Made by a program: the position numbers and the translations under genes. The notes under the pieces are model-generated. The model saw only the letters and a program-made list of their open reading frames with translations, ran no database searches and was not told the DNA's origin. From Bacteroidota bacterium (GTDB lineage Bacteria > Bacteroidota > Bacteroidia > Flavobacteriales > Flavobacteriaceae): DNA of 64,000 nucleotides. Shown in pieces: positions 17,566 through 27,300 of the stretch (the stretch's first letter is position 1; each line of letters begins with the position of its first letter). The DNA lies in assembly GCA_018267095.1 (NCBI GenBank), contig JAFDZC010000019.1:124001-188000 (forward strand), given 5' to 3'.

Positions 17566-18567
17566 ATGATACTCATTACTGGCGCTTCCGGATTGGTCGG
17601 CTCACATTTAACTCTTGCATTGCTTCAACGCGGGCAAGCGGTTCGGGCGTTGTATCGAAGCAAAGATTCACTTGAAAAAGTTCGCGCCCTCTTTGCACTA
17701 TATGGGCAAGCCACATTATTTGAAAAGGCCCATTGGGTGCAAGCCGACATTACCGACATTCCAGCTTTAGAACCTCTTTTTGAAAACATACAAGAAGTTT
17801 ATCATTGTGCCGCGTTGATTTCATTTGACCCAGCCGATGAGAAAAAACTGCGCAAAATTAACATCGAAGGCACGGCCAACATCGTCAATCTCTGTCTAGA
17901 TTTTAAAATACAAAAACTGTGTTATTTGAGTTCAATTGCCGCCTTGGGCCCACCTGTAATTGAAGGTTCAGCCATTAATGAAACCACCGATTGGAACCCC
18001 GAACACAACCACAGCGATTATGCGATTTCAAAACACGGTGCCGAAATGGAGATTTGGCGTGCACAACAAGAAGGTTTATCGGTGCGCATCATCAACCCCG
18101 GCGTGATTCTCGGACCGGGTTTTTGGGACCAAGGCAGCGGGATTATTTTCGACCGCGTCCACCGAGGTCTTTTGTTTTACACCCGCGGAACCACCGGATT
18201 TGTGGGTGTAGATGATGTAATTCAGTGTATGATTCAAAGCATGCAAACAGAAAATTCCGGAGATCAGTTTATTGTGGTGACCGAAAATAAATCATATGAA
18301 TGGTTGACCAAAACCTTGGCTCATCAACTCAAAGTAAACGCTCCAAAACTATATGCTCCTTTATGGCTCACTGTTTTATTGGCAAGACTTGATGGTTTAC
18401 TCAGTTGGTTCGGAAAAAAAAGAACCCTGAGTATAGCAATGGCCAAAAGCCTGCACAGTCAAGAGGCTTATCAAAATACTAAAGCACAAAATCAACTGAA
18501 AATTCAGTTTGAACCACTCGAGCAAACCTTAGCAAGAATGTGTGCTTACTACCTAAAGAAAAGATAA
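17566..18567 (+). CDS. NAD-dependent epimerase/dehydratase (extended SDR, dihydroflavonol reductase-like)
   Basis: 333 residues starting at the Rossmann loop MILITGASGLVGSHL (GxxGxxG at 6-12). The catalytic pair is Tyr152/Lys156 in DYAISKHGAE, with serine in LSSIAAL upstream. The C-terminal half binds substrate and diverges. It is a soluble NAD(P)-dependent oxidoreductase or epimerase acting on a sugar nucleotide or similar. The start at 17533 (TTG) would add 11 residues before the Rossmann strand, so ATG 17566 is chosen. A TTG-N18-TATCTTTA promoter-like pair (17533-17561) ends 4 bp before the ATG. It abuts the convergent DUF4296 gene. Confidence 0.85.
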   Translation: MILITGASGLVGSHLTLALLQRGQAVRALYRSKDSLEKVRALFALYGQATLFEKAHWVQADITDIPALEPLFENIQEVYHCAALISFDPADEKKLRKINIEGTANIVNLCLDFKIQKLCYLSSIAALGPPVIEGSAINETTDWNPEHNHSDYAISKHGAEMEIWRAQQEGLSVRIINPGVILGPGFWDQGSGIIFDRVHRGLLFYTRGTTGFVGVDDVIQCMIQSMQTENSGDQFIVVTENKSYEWLTKTLAHQLKVNAPKLYAPLWLTVLLARLDGLLSWFGKKRTLSIAMAKSLHSQEAYQNTKAQNQLKIQFEPLEQTLARMCAYYLKKR

Positions 18568-18954
18568 TTATTCAACTTTAGGCAAATCGGTGAGCGGAAG
18601 CGGCTCTTCTTTTCCGATTGCTTTTTCAGCCTTTTGCTTTTCTTGGGTAAGTCTTTCGTTGACTTGGTCGTACATTTTTTTATAAATTTCAACCTGCGAA
18701 ATATAATAGCGATTGCTCAGCACCAATTGCGCACTATCCACTTGATATTTTTGGTAGATAAATTTACGAGCATCCACCTTAGGTTTTCCGGGCGAATACG
18801 GCGCTTGCGTTCTAATTGCGTCCAGTAAAGCCATGTCGTATAAAATCTCGGTCATCTTTTTTTCGGGAATAAGATTCTTGGGCTTTTCAACCGGTTGATT
18901 GTTACAGGCCACAAGACCCAGAAATATTGCAAGTACAAAAAGGTGCTTTTTCAT
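18568..18954 (-). CDS. DUF4296 lipoprotein
   Basis: 128 residues. MKKHLFVLAIFLGLVAC is a lipoprotein signal with lipobox LVAC. The body contains PEKKMTEILYDMALLDAIR and YQVDSAQLVLSNRYYISQVEIYKKMYDQV, the conserved helices of the Bacteroidota-specific DUF4296 family. The C-terminal quarter is charged and probably disordered. Function is unknown; it should be anchored to the outer or inner membrane facing the periplasm. It directly follows the dihydroorotase gene (3-bp gap), and dpm1-like, pyrC-like and this gene form one unit, an arrangement common in flavobacteria. Confidence 0.85.
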   Translation of the reverse strand: MKKHLFVLAIFLGLVACNNQPVEKPKNLIPEKKMTEILYDMALLDAIRTQAPYSPGKPKVDARKFIYQKYQVDSAQLVLSNRYYISQVEIYKKMYDQVNERLTQEKQKAEKAIGKEEPLPLTDLPKVE

Positions 18955-18957
18955 TCT

Positions 18958-20295
18958 TTATCGATTAAACAACAATCGTTGACCGGCTTGAAGTTCTTTT
19001 ACTTTTTGATTTTCATACATCAAAATACCATTGACAAAAGTGTGCGAAACCGATGCTTCAAACCGCTGACCTTCAAAAGGCGACCAGCCGCAATGATACA
19101 AAATATTTTCACGCGAAACGGTCTGAGGTTGATTCGGATTGATTACTGCCAAATCAGCATAATAACCTTCGCGAATAAATCCCCGGTCTTGAATTTTAAA
19201 TACTATGGCCAAATTATGTGCGGTTTTCTCAACGATTTTCTCGACTGAAATAATCCCTTGACGATGTTTTTCAAACAAAGCAGGGAGCACATGTTGTACC
19301 AGTGGGCCACCCGAAGGAGCCATGAGATACGGTTGGCTTTTTTCCTCAAAAGTGTGCGGCGCATGATCGGTGGCAATCACATCGATGCGATCATCGAGCA
19401 AAGCTCTCCACAATGCGTCGCGGTCTGAAGCTGTTTTCACGGCCGGATTCCATTTGATAAAATTTCCTTTCTGGGCGTAATCTTCATTGGTGAACCAAAG
19501 ATGGTGCAGGCATACTTCGGCTGTGATTTGCTTTTGCTCGAGCGGAATTTGATTGGTAAATAAATCCATTTCTACCTCCGTCGATAGGTGAAAAACGTGT
19601 AAACGTGCTCCGGTTTTTTGAGCCAAAGCAATAGCTTTTGACGACGACAAATAACAAGCCTCGGCACTTCGAATCAAATGATGTGCAGTGGTCGGAACTG
19701 CGTCGCCATACATTTCTTTATAATGTGCTAAGTTGTTTTTGATGGTTTGTTCATCTTCGCAATGCACCGCAATGAGCAACGGCGTCGAAGAGAAAATCGC
19801 TTCAAGCGCTTTTGGGTTATCAACCAGCATATTTCCGGTCGAGGAACCCATGAAAATTTTCAGCCCGGCTACATTGTGTCGGTTGGTTTTGAGGATTTCC
19901 TCAAGATTGTTGTTGGTGGCACCCATCATAAACGAATAATTCGCATACGAGCTTTGGGCTGCGATTCGATATTTTTGTTCGAGTAATTCTTGGGTAACGG
20001 CGTTGGGCACCGTGTTGGGCTGCTCGATAAACGAAGTCACACCTCCGGCCACCGCCGCTCTAGATTCTGAAGCAATGTTGCCTTTGTGCGTCAAACCCGG
20101 TTCGCGAAAATGCACCTGATCGTCAATCATGCCCGGAATCAAATACGATCCCTCAACATCTATTATTTTCGCATTTGCTGGTGCCGATATGTCGCCGGCT
20201 ATTTTTTCGATGCGTGTTCCAGAAAGCAAAACATCGCCTTCGAAAGTTTTCCCTTCATTGACGATGCGCGCGTTTTTGATCAGCGTTGTAGCCAT
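18958..20295 (-). CDS. pyrC: Dihydroorotase (class I-type amidohydrolase)
   Basis: 445 residues in the amidohydrolase TIM-barrel fold. The metal-binding strand reads IPGMIDDQVHFREPGLTHKG at about 51-70, so the usual HxH of this strand is Q-x-H here, as in the Bacteroidota branch as I recall it. Further signatures are EQPNTVPNAVT, HCEDEQTIKNN, HLSTEVEMDLF and IATDHAPHTFEEK. The enzyme cyclises carbamoyl aspartate in pyrimidine synthesis. Its ATG overlaps the stop of the upstream glycosyltransferase (TAATG), and the DUF4296 gene follows. The family is firm; strict dihydroorotase activity rests on the family name. Confidence 0.85.
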   Translation of the reverse strand: MATTLIKNARIVNEGKTFEGDVLLSGTRIEKIAGDISAPANAKIIDVEGSYLIPGMIDDQVHFREPGLTHKGNIASESRAAVAGGVTSFIEQPNTVPNAVTQELLEQKYRIAAQSSYANYSFMMGATNNNLEEILKTNRHNVAGLKIFMGSSTGNMLVDNPKALEAIFSSTPLLIAVHCEDEQTIKNNLAHYKEMYGDAVPTTAHHLIRSAEACYLSSSKAIALAQKTGARLHVFHLSTEVEMDLFTNQIPLEQKQITAEVCLHHLWFTNEDYAQKGNFIKWNPAVKTASDRDALWRALLDDRIDVIATDHAPHTFEEKSQPYLMAPSGGPLVQHVLPALFEKHRQGIISVEKIVEKTAHNLAIVFKIQDRGFIREGYYADLAVINPNQPQTVSRENILYHCGWSPFEGQRFEASVSHTFVNGILMYENQKVKELQAGQRLLFNR

Positions 20296-21020
20296 TATAA
20301 TTGTTTGAAAAGTTGTCGGATTCTAAGAGAAATCACACCCCAAACCGCTTCTTGAATGATGGCGTTGCTCATTTTGGATTGTCCTTTGGTTCGGTCGGTA
20401 AAGATAATCGGAACCTCAACCATTTTGCATTTTTGCACATAAGCGCGGTATTTCATCTCAATCTGAAACGCATAACCGATAAACTTTATGCGGTTAATAT
20501 TGATTTTTTCAAGCGCACTGCCGCGATAACAGATAAAACCCGCCGTAGCGTCGTGCACTTTCATACCGGTAATGACCTTTACATAAATGGAGGCAAAATA
20601 CGACATCAATACGCGGCTGAGTGGCCAGTTAACTACATTAACCCCTGAAATATACCTCGATCCAATAGCAACTCCGGCACCTTCATGCGCACAAGCGTGG
20701 TAGAGTTTGACCAAATCGGCGGGGTTGTGCGAGAAATCGGCATCCATTTCAAAAACATATTCATAAGAACGCGCCAAAGCCCAGCGAAAACCATGCACAT
20801 AGGCGGTTCCTAAACCGGCTTTTTCTGAACGTATTTCAAGAAACAATCGATTGGGAAATTCTGATTGCAGTTGCTGCACCATATTGGCAGTTCCGTCCGG
20901 AGAATTGTCATCAACAATCAACACATCAAACGGTTCAACTTGCGCAAACACCGCGCGAATAATTGCTTCAATGTTTTCACTTTCGTTGTAGGTAGGAATA
21001 ATAACGAGTGCCTGATGCAT
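20295..21020 (-). CDS. Polyprenol monophosphomannose synthase-like GT2 glycosyltransferase
   Basis: 241 residues of family 2 glycosyltransferase with IIPTYNESENIEAIIRAVF at the N-terminus, DDNSPDGTANMV for nucleotide binding, and the DXD-type motif FEMDADFSHNP. SRYISGVNVVNWPLSR and ATAGFICYRG match the Dpm1 branch that transfers mannose from GDP-mannose to a polyprenol phosphate. There is no C-terminal membrane domain, as in short bacterial members. First gene of the run with pyrC and DUF4296, translationally coupled to pyrC. Confidence 0.88.
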   Translation of the reverse strand: MHQALVIIPTYNESENIEAIIRAVFAQVEPFDVLIVDDNSPDGTANMVQQLQSEFPNRLFLEIRSEKAGLGTAYVHGFRWALARSYEYVFEMDADFSHNPADLVKLYHACAHEGAGVAIGSRYISGVNVVNWPLSRVLMSYFASIYVKVITGMKVHDATAGFICYRGSALEKININRIKFIGYAFQIEMKYRAYVQKCKMVEVPIIFTDRTKGQSKMSNAIIQEAVWGVISLRIRQLFKQL

Positions 21021-21141
21021 TTTGTTTGATTCTAATGCGGCAAAAATAAACTTTTTACAGCAGTTGGCTCTTAAGAAAACGATAATTATAAAACCGTTTA
21101 ATTAAAAAGATTGTCGGTTGTAAAGCGGTTGCTAATTTTCT

Positions 21142-21149
21142 TAATTTTG
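21142..21149 (+). promoter_or_regulatory. Perfect -7 element 8 bp before the DUF4271 start codon
   Basis: TAATTTTG fits TAnnTTTG; a TTG lies 21 bases upstream. With transcription starting about 7 bases after the element, the mRNA leader would be only a couple of bases long. Confidence 0.5.
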
Positions 21150-21157
21150 CGGCAGTT

Positions 21158-21823
21158 ATGATGGATATTGTCTTTGAACCGCGCATGATTGGCGCCCGTG
21201 ATTGGGCCACAATTGTTTTCGTCTTGCTCGCCGCAACGGTTGTGGTGGTTAAATCTGTTTTTGAGACGCGTTTTCAGGAATTTATGCGCTTGGCCTTCTC
21301 TGAAAAATACATCAAGGTTTATCGCGACTCATCGTATTTGATGAGCGGATTTACCATTTTTCTATTTTTGGTGCAGCTGGCCTCACTGGCCTTTTTTGTG
21401 CAACTGATGCTGCATCATTTTTTTCACACCTCAAAAACCGACGGGATTCTTTACATTCAAGTTTTGACTTTTTTGAGTGTATTTGTCTTGTCCAAATTCC
21501 TGATTGAAAAAATCATCGGAACCGCTTTTAGCATAGAAGAATTTACCGATCAGTACAATTTGCAAAAAGTTAGCTACCGAACCTATGTCGGATTGCTGTT
21601 GCTTCCGGTGAACCTCATCTTGTTTTATAATTCCGACCCGTCAAATTTCCTGATATATTTCTTAATCGTTGTGATATTGTTAGCAAATATGTTAACATAC
21701 GTCTTATCTTTAAAGAATTATCAAAATTTACTGTTCGGCAAGTTGTTCTATTTTATTTTATATCTTTGCGCACTCGAAATAGCGCCCTACTATTTCATCT
21801 ATTATTGGTTTACAAAAAGTTAG
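21158..21823 (+). CDS. DUF4271 membrane protein
   Basis: 221 residues with about six membrane helices. RDWATIVFVLLAATVVVVKS, the following FMRLAFSEKYIKVYRDSS and the aromatic final helix (FYFILYLCALEIAPYYFIYYW split by eye) match DUF4271, a Bacteroidota-only inner-membrane family of unknown function. It is regularly located just upstream of hemD in flavobacteria, as here (10-bp gap), so the two are probably co-transcribed. No catalytic motif is visible. Confidence 0.85.
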   Translation: MMDIVFEPRMIGARDWATIVFVLLAATVVVVKSVFETRFQEFMRLAFSEKYIKVYRDSSYLMSGFTIFLFLVQLASLAFFVQLMLHHFFHTSKTDGILYIQVLTFLSVFVLSKFLIEKIIGTAFSIEEFTDQYNLQKVSYRTYVGLLLLPVNLILFYNSDPSNFLIYFLIVVILLANMLTYVLSLKNYQNLLFGKLFYFILYLCALEIAPYYFIYYWFTKS

Positions 21824-21833
21824 CATACAGATT

Positions 21834-22592
21834 ATGTCAAACATGAAAGTGAAAACGATTTTGGTGTCGCAACCCGAGCCTAAAGTAGAGAATTCTCCGT
21901 ACTTTGAGTTGCAACAAAAACACAAAGTCAAAATAGATTTCAGACCTTTCATTCACGTTGAAGGTGTTAGCGCGAAAGACGTTCGACAACAAAAAATCGA
22001 CCTCAATAATTTCACGGCCATCATCTTAACGAGTAAAAATTCGGTCGATCACTTTTTTAGGGTAGCTGAAGAAATGCGTTATAAAGTTCCCGAAACACTT
22101 AAATATTTTTGCCAATCAGAAGCCATTGCGTTTTACTTACAGAAGTATGTAGTATATCGCAAACGCAAGATATATGTGGGTCAGAAAGATTTTGCCGATA
22201 TGGCTCCGCTGATCAAAAAATACAAAGACGAGAAGTTTTTGTTACCTGCTTCAGATCAGTTAAATGCAGACGCGCCGCAAACTTTGAACAATTTAAAAGT
22301 GAATTGGACGCAAGGCACATTCTACAAAACCGTGATGAGTGATTTGTCGGATTTGGCTGATGTGTATTACGATATTTTGGCGTTCTTCAGCCCAACGGGA
22401 ATCAAATCTTTGTTTATGAATTTCCCTGATTTTCAGCAAAACAATACGCGTATTGCCGTTTTTGGCAGCACAACGCAAAAAGAAGCACTCGAACACGGCC
22501 TGAGAATCGACATCTTGGCACCAACTCCGGAAACTCCGTCTATGACTATGGCGCTAGAGAAATACATCGCCGAAGCCAACAAAACAAAATAA
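21834..22592 (+). CDS. hemD: Uroporphyrinogen-III synthase
   Basis: 252 residues. The two-domain HemD layout is visible: KTILVSQPEPKVENSPYFEL at the N-terminus, AIILTSKNSVDHFF in the first domain, then DILAFFSPTGIKSLF, IAVFGSTTQKEALEHG and APTPETPSMTMALEKYI at the C-terminal end. The last motif carries the conserved Tx(3)TPS-like turn of the family. The enzyme closes and inverts ring D of hydroxymethylbilane for haem synthesis. It follows the DUF4271 gene and ends at a clear terminator. Confidence 0.9.
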   Translation: MSNMKVKTILVSQPEPKVENSPYFELQQKHKVKIDFRPFIHVEGVSAKDVRQQKIDLNNFTAIILTSKNSVDHFFRVAEEMRYKVPETLKYFCQSEAIAFYLQKYVVYRKRKIYVGQKDFADMAPLIKKYKDEKFLLPASDQLNADAPQTLNNLKVNWTQGTFYKTVMSDLSDLADVYYDILAFFSPTGIKSLFMNFPDFQQNNTRIAVFGSTTQKEALEHGLRIDILAPTPETPSMTMALEKYIAEANKTK

Positions 22593-22598
22593 AAACAC

Positions 22599-22624
22599 AA
22601 GGCCTGTTCATCGCAGGCCTTTAT
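22599..22624 (+). terminator. Rho-independent terminator after hemD
   Basis: AAGGCCTG (22599-22606) pairs with CAGGCCTT (22614-22621) around a 7-base loop; the T run is short. Confidence 0.75.
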
Positions 22625-22715
22625 TAATTCAAGGAGTTTCTTACAGTGCAATCGTTTTCGCAGTTATTTTTTCTTAAATAAATTTTAATTCGCTTTCACG
22701 ACCGAGTAGTTTGCT

Positions 22716-22723
22716 TAATTTTG
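22716..22723 (+). promoter_or_regulatory. Perfect -7 element 8 bp before the small protein gene at 22732
   Basis: TAATTTTG fits TAnnTTTG and sits at the same 8-bp distance from the ATG as the element at 21142. No clear TTG lies at the usual distance upstream. Confidence 0.45.
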
Positions 22724-22731
22724 AGCCCCAA

Positions 22732-23115
22732 ATGAGAACGTTGTTATTTGTCATCAGCCTTTTTTCTTGTCTGCTTAGCGGCGGACAGACTGTTTTGGCA
22801 TCAAACCAAGCTTCGGTCTATGAACAAAAACATCATTTAACAACTCAGTCTACAAATCTGGTTGACATCGATTCGCTCATTACTTTTGTTGAAGATTCAG
22901 ATGTTGATTCGGCCGATGAAAATGACCTAAACAAAGAGAATTCCTCTTACAGCTTTGAAAAAACTTCAGCCATTCCGCACTTTGTGCACATTCCTTGGCT
23001 CAAAGCGCCGCCTGTTGAATTAGTCAGCGCCAAAACTTCAAAAATTTACTGCTTTACTCCGCCCTACAACGGAGGACTATCTATTTATTTAAAGCACCGC
23101 AATCTAAGAATTTGA
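22732..23115 (+). CDS. Small secreted protein of unknown function upstream of the RND operon
   Basis: About 127 residues. The N-terminus MRTLLFVISLFSCLLSGGQTVLA is a likely signal peptide. An acidic stretch follows (VEDSDVDSADENDLNKE), then a hydrophobic/aromatic segment (IPHFVHIPWLKAPP) and a basic tail (IYLKHRNLRI). I do not recognise the family. It starts 140 bp after the hemD terminator under its own -7 box and lies 136 bp before the RND adaptor, so it may share regulation with the pump. The acidic stretch could bind cations; that is speculative. Confidence 0.55.
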   Translation: MRTLLFVISLFSCLLSGGQTVLASNQASVYEQKHHLTTQSTNLVDIDSLITFVEDSDVDSADENDLNKENSSYSFEKTSAIPHFVHIPWLKAPPVELVSAKTSKIYCFTPPYNGGLSIYLKHRNLRI

Positions 23116-23251
23116 TTCTTGGGTCAGCGATTGCTTTAACCATGCTCCATTTACATACTTCATTGGGATGCAATGCGCCGGAAACTCCGGGAGCAATCGT
23201 TGATGTTTGATTTGACCAATTTTATTTCAACCATTATTATTTTTTTATCCC

Positions 23252-24337
23252 ATGAACAGAAATGTCCTGTATGCAGGCTTATTGTTAACATTCACTTTCT
23301 TAACAAGCTGCTCCAAAAAAGTCGAAGAAAAAGAAGAAGCCGGAAAATACGCCGTGACCGAACCGGTCGTTCTTGACACAACCTTAACCAAAGAATATGT
23401 AGCGCAAATTCGATCCTTGCGCAACATCGAACTCCGCTCGCAGGAAAAAGGTTATTTGCAAAACATTTATGTAGACGAAGGTCAAAATGTTCAAGCCGGA
23501 CAACTATTGTTTCGCATCATGCCCAAAGCCTACGAAGCCGAATTTTTAAAAGCCAAAGCCGAAACCAAAGCGGCCGAAATTGAGCTGCAAAACACCAAAA
23601 CATTATCAGATAAAAACATTATTTCCAAAAACGAATTGGCGGTTGCCCAAGCGCGTTTGGATCAGGCCAAAGCCGAAATGGCACTGGCCAAATTGCATTT
23701 GTCGTTTACTGAAATCCACGCACCGTTTGCCGGAACCATTGACCGCTTACCGATGAAACTCGGAAGCCTTATTGACGAAGGCGAATTGCTCACCAGCCTT
23801 TCTGACAACAGCCAAATGTATGCGTACTTTAATGTTTCTGAACCGGAATATCTCGATTATCAAACCAACATCAAAGGCCGCGGCGATCAGCACGTTCAGT
23901 TGTTATTGGCCAATGGCGAATTCTTAAAAGACAAAGGAACCGTTGAAGTAGTTGAAGGAGAATTTGACAACGAAACCGGAAACATTGCCTTTAGAGCGCG
24001 GTTCCCAAACCCCAACAAACTGTTACGCCACGGCGAAACCGGAAAAGTCGTCATGGCTTTCCCGATGAAAAATGCGCTGATTATTCCGCAAAAAGCTACT
24101 TATGAAATTCAAGACAAAAAGTATGTTTTTGTAGTGGATGCCGCCAACAAAGTACACTCGCGTGAAATTACTATCTCGGGCGAACTGCCTGATATTTATG
24201 TGGTCGCTTCGGGCTTGAAAACCTCAGATAAAATTCTGTTAGAAGGGGTTCAAAAAGTCAACGACGACGATAAAATTGAATACGTTTTCCACAAACCGCA
24301 AGACGTACTGGCTCATTTAAGACTCAAAGCCGAATAA
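23252..24337 (+). CDS. RND efflux periplasmic adaptor lipoprotein (AcrA-like)
   Basis: 361 residues. MNRNVLYAGLLLTFTFLTSC ends in a lipobox, so the protein is lipid-anchored. Domains in order: first lipoyl half (YLQNIYVDEGQNVQAGQLLF), alpha-hairpin (FLKAKAETKAAEIELQNTK to AEMALAKLHL), second lipoyl half (IHAPFAGTIDRLPMKLGSL), beta-barrel and membrane-proximal domains. It joins the inner-membrane RND pump to the outer-membrane channel. The pump gene follows after 16 bp and the channel gene overlaps the pump, making one operon. Confidence 0.93.
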   Translation: MNRNVLYAGLLLTFTFLTSCSKKVEEKEEAGKYAVTEPVVLDTTLTKEYVAQIRSLRNIELRSQEKGYLQNIYVDEGQNVQAGQLLFRIMPKAYEAEFLKAKAETKAAEIELQNTKTLSDKNIISKNELAVAQARLDQAKAEMALAKLHLSFTEIHAPFAGTIDRLPMKLGSLIDEGELLTSLSDNSQMYAYFNVSEPEYLDYQTNIKGRGDQHVQLLLANGEFLKDKGTVEVVEGEFDNETGNIAFRARFPNPNKLLRHGETGKVVMAFPMKNALIIPQKATYEIQDKKYVFVVDAANKVHSREITISGELPDIYVVASGLKTSDKILLEGVQKVNDDDKIEYVFHKPQDVLAHLRLKAE

Positions 24338-24353
24338 CCTAAGCCCTAAAATC

Positions 24354-27300
24354 ATGTTTAATAGATTCATACAAAGACCCGTTCTGTCTATTGTCATCTC
24401 GCTCATCATCGTGTTTTTGGGCGTTCTGGCATTGGTGCAGCTACCTGTAACTCAGTTCCCGACCATTTCACCTCCGAAGGTAAATGTAACGGTCGAATAT
24501 CCGGGCGCGAACAACGAACTCCTCATTAAATCGGCGATTATTCCGCTGGAGCGTGCCATCAACGGGGTTCCGGGCATGAAATACATGGCCTCAGATGCGG
24601 GTAATGACGGTGAAGGAACCATTCAGGTGATTTTCAACCTCGGAACCGATCCGAACGTGGCCTCGCTTAACGTACAAAACCGCGTGGCCTCGGTGACCAA
24701 CAAACTGCCGCCGCTGGTGATTCGCGAAGGGGTAAAAATCTCTCGTGAGGAATCCAATATGCTTATGTACATCAACTTGTACAGTAAAGATCCGCACACC
24801 GATCAAAAATTCCTATTCAACTTTGCCGACATCAACCTATTGCCCGAACTCAAAAGGGTCGACGGGGTAGGTTATGCCGATATCTTGGGGAACCGTGAAT
24901 ATGCGATGCGTATTTGGCTCAAGCCTGATCGTATGCTCGCGTATAAAATATCGGCCGATGAAGTCATGGAAGCCTTGAGCGCGCAAAGTTTAGAAGCTTC
25001 ACCGGGAAAAACCGGCGAAAGTTCGGGTAAACGCTCGCAATCTTTTGAATACGTACTCAAATATTCAGGTCGTTTTACCACTAAAGAACAATACGAAAAT
25101 GTGATTCTTCGGTCAACGCCCGATGGTGAAATCCTTCGTCTGAAAGATGTAGCCAAGATTGAATTCGGCAGCTCGATGTACGACATTTACTCGAACCTCA
25201 ACGGACGCCCGTCGGCGGCACTCGTGCTCAAACAATCCTACGGAAGTAACGCGAGTCAAGTAATTGAAAATGTCAAAGCCAAATTGGCCGAAATCAAATC
25301 AAATTCGTTCCCGAAAGGCATGGATTACGAGATTAGTTATGACGTTTCAAAATTCCTCGACGCCTCTATTGAAAAGGTATTACACACCTTGGTTGAAGCC
25401 TTTATCCTTGTGGGCTTGGTGGTGTTCATCTTCTTGGGCGATTGGCGTTCAACGCTGATTCCAACCATCGCGGTACCGGTATCGCTCATCGGAACCTTTA
25501 TGTTCATGCAGATGTTTGGCATCACGCTCAACTTGATTACACTCTTTGCTTTGGTATTGGCCATTGGAATCGTTGTCGATGATGCGATTGTGGTGATTGA
25601 AGCCGTCCACGCCAAGATGGAAACCGAACATCTATCGGCGCGGAAGGCCACCAAAAAAGCCATGGTTGAAATTGCCGGAGCGATTGTCGCGATTACCTTT
25701 TTGATGGCGGCCGTATTTATTCCGGTGGCGTTTATGTCAGGCCCGGTGGGTATTTTTTACCGACAATTCTCAATCACGATGGCTACTTCGATTATCCTTT
25801 CAGGGATTGTGGCTTTGACGCTCACGCCGGCCTTGTGTGCTATCATCCTCAAAAATCACCACGGAAAACCCAAAAAGAAAACGCCGGTCGATCGTTTCAT
25901 CGATGCCTTCAACAGCCGATTCAACAAAACCACCAATCGCTACATGGCTATTTTGAGTAAAATGGTCAACCGCCGCACCGTTACTTTCGGATTGCTCATT
26001 GCGTTTTGTATCGGAACTTATTTCATCAATTCGCAAGTGCCGTCAGGCTTTATTCCGAACGAAGACCAAGGGATGTTCTACGCGATTATTCAAACCCCGC
26101 CGGGTTCATCGCTGGAGCGTACCAACGAAATTTCTGAAAGACTACAAAAAATTTCCGAAACCGTTGAGGGTGTTCAATCGGTATCCTCACTAGCGGGTTA
26201 TGAAATTCTGACCGAAGGAACGGGCTCGAACTCCGGAACCTGCCTCATCAATCTCAAAGACTGGAAAGAGCGCAAACATTCGGTACAAGAAATCATGCAG
26301 GAACTCGAAGAAAAGTCCAAAAATATTACGGGTGCTACCATTGAGTTCTTCCAGCCACCAGCCGTTCCGGGTTATGGAGCTGCAGGTGGATTTGAGCTGC
26401 GTTTGCTCGACAAAGCCGGAACCAACGACTACAAAAAAATGGAGCAAATCAACAACGATTTTGTGGCGGCACTCAAAAAACGTCCTGAACTCACCTCCGT
26501 ATTCAGTTTTTACAGCGCGAGTTTCCCGCAATATATGTTGCGCGTAGACAACGACATTGCCCAACAAAAAGGTGTGAGCATTGAAAATGCCATGAACACG
26601 CTTTCGACCTTGGTGGGTAGTAACTACGAAATCAGCTTTATTAAGTTTGGTCGTCAGTATAAAGTAATTGTCGAAGCTGCTCCGGAATATCGCGCTTTGC
26701 CGGATGATATTTTAAAACTTTACGTCAAAAACAACCGCGATGAAATGGTGCCGTTTTCGGCCTTCATGCGTATGGAAAAAGTATACGGCCTTTCTGAAAT
26801 CACGCGCCACAATATGTACAACGCTTCCGAAATTAGTGGTTCGGCAGCACCGGGCTACAGTAGTGGCGAGGCCATTAAAGCCATCAACGAAGTGGCCGAG
26901 AAAACCCTTCCGCGCGGCTATGGCATTGACTGGGCAGGGATTTCAAAAGACGAGGTCAACCAAGGAAACCAAGCCATTTACATCTTCTTGATTTGTTTGG
27001 GCTTTGTGTATTTGATCCTTTCAGCGCAATACGAAAGTTTCATCCTGCCATTGGCGGTTATCTTATCGTTACCGGCAGGTATTTTTGGTGCCTTCTTGCT
27101 CTTGAGTTTGATGGGACTAGAAAACAACATCTATGCACAAGTGGCGATGGTGATGCTCATCGGACTACTCGGTAAAAATGCCGTGTTGATTGTTGAGTTT
27201 GCCGCGCAAAGGCACAGCACGGGCTTGTCGGTACTCGAATCAGCTTTAGAAGGCGCCAAGGTTCGTTTCCGTCCGATTTTGATGACTTCGTTTGCTTTTA

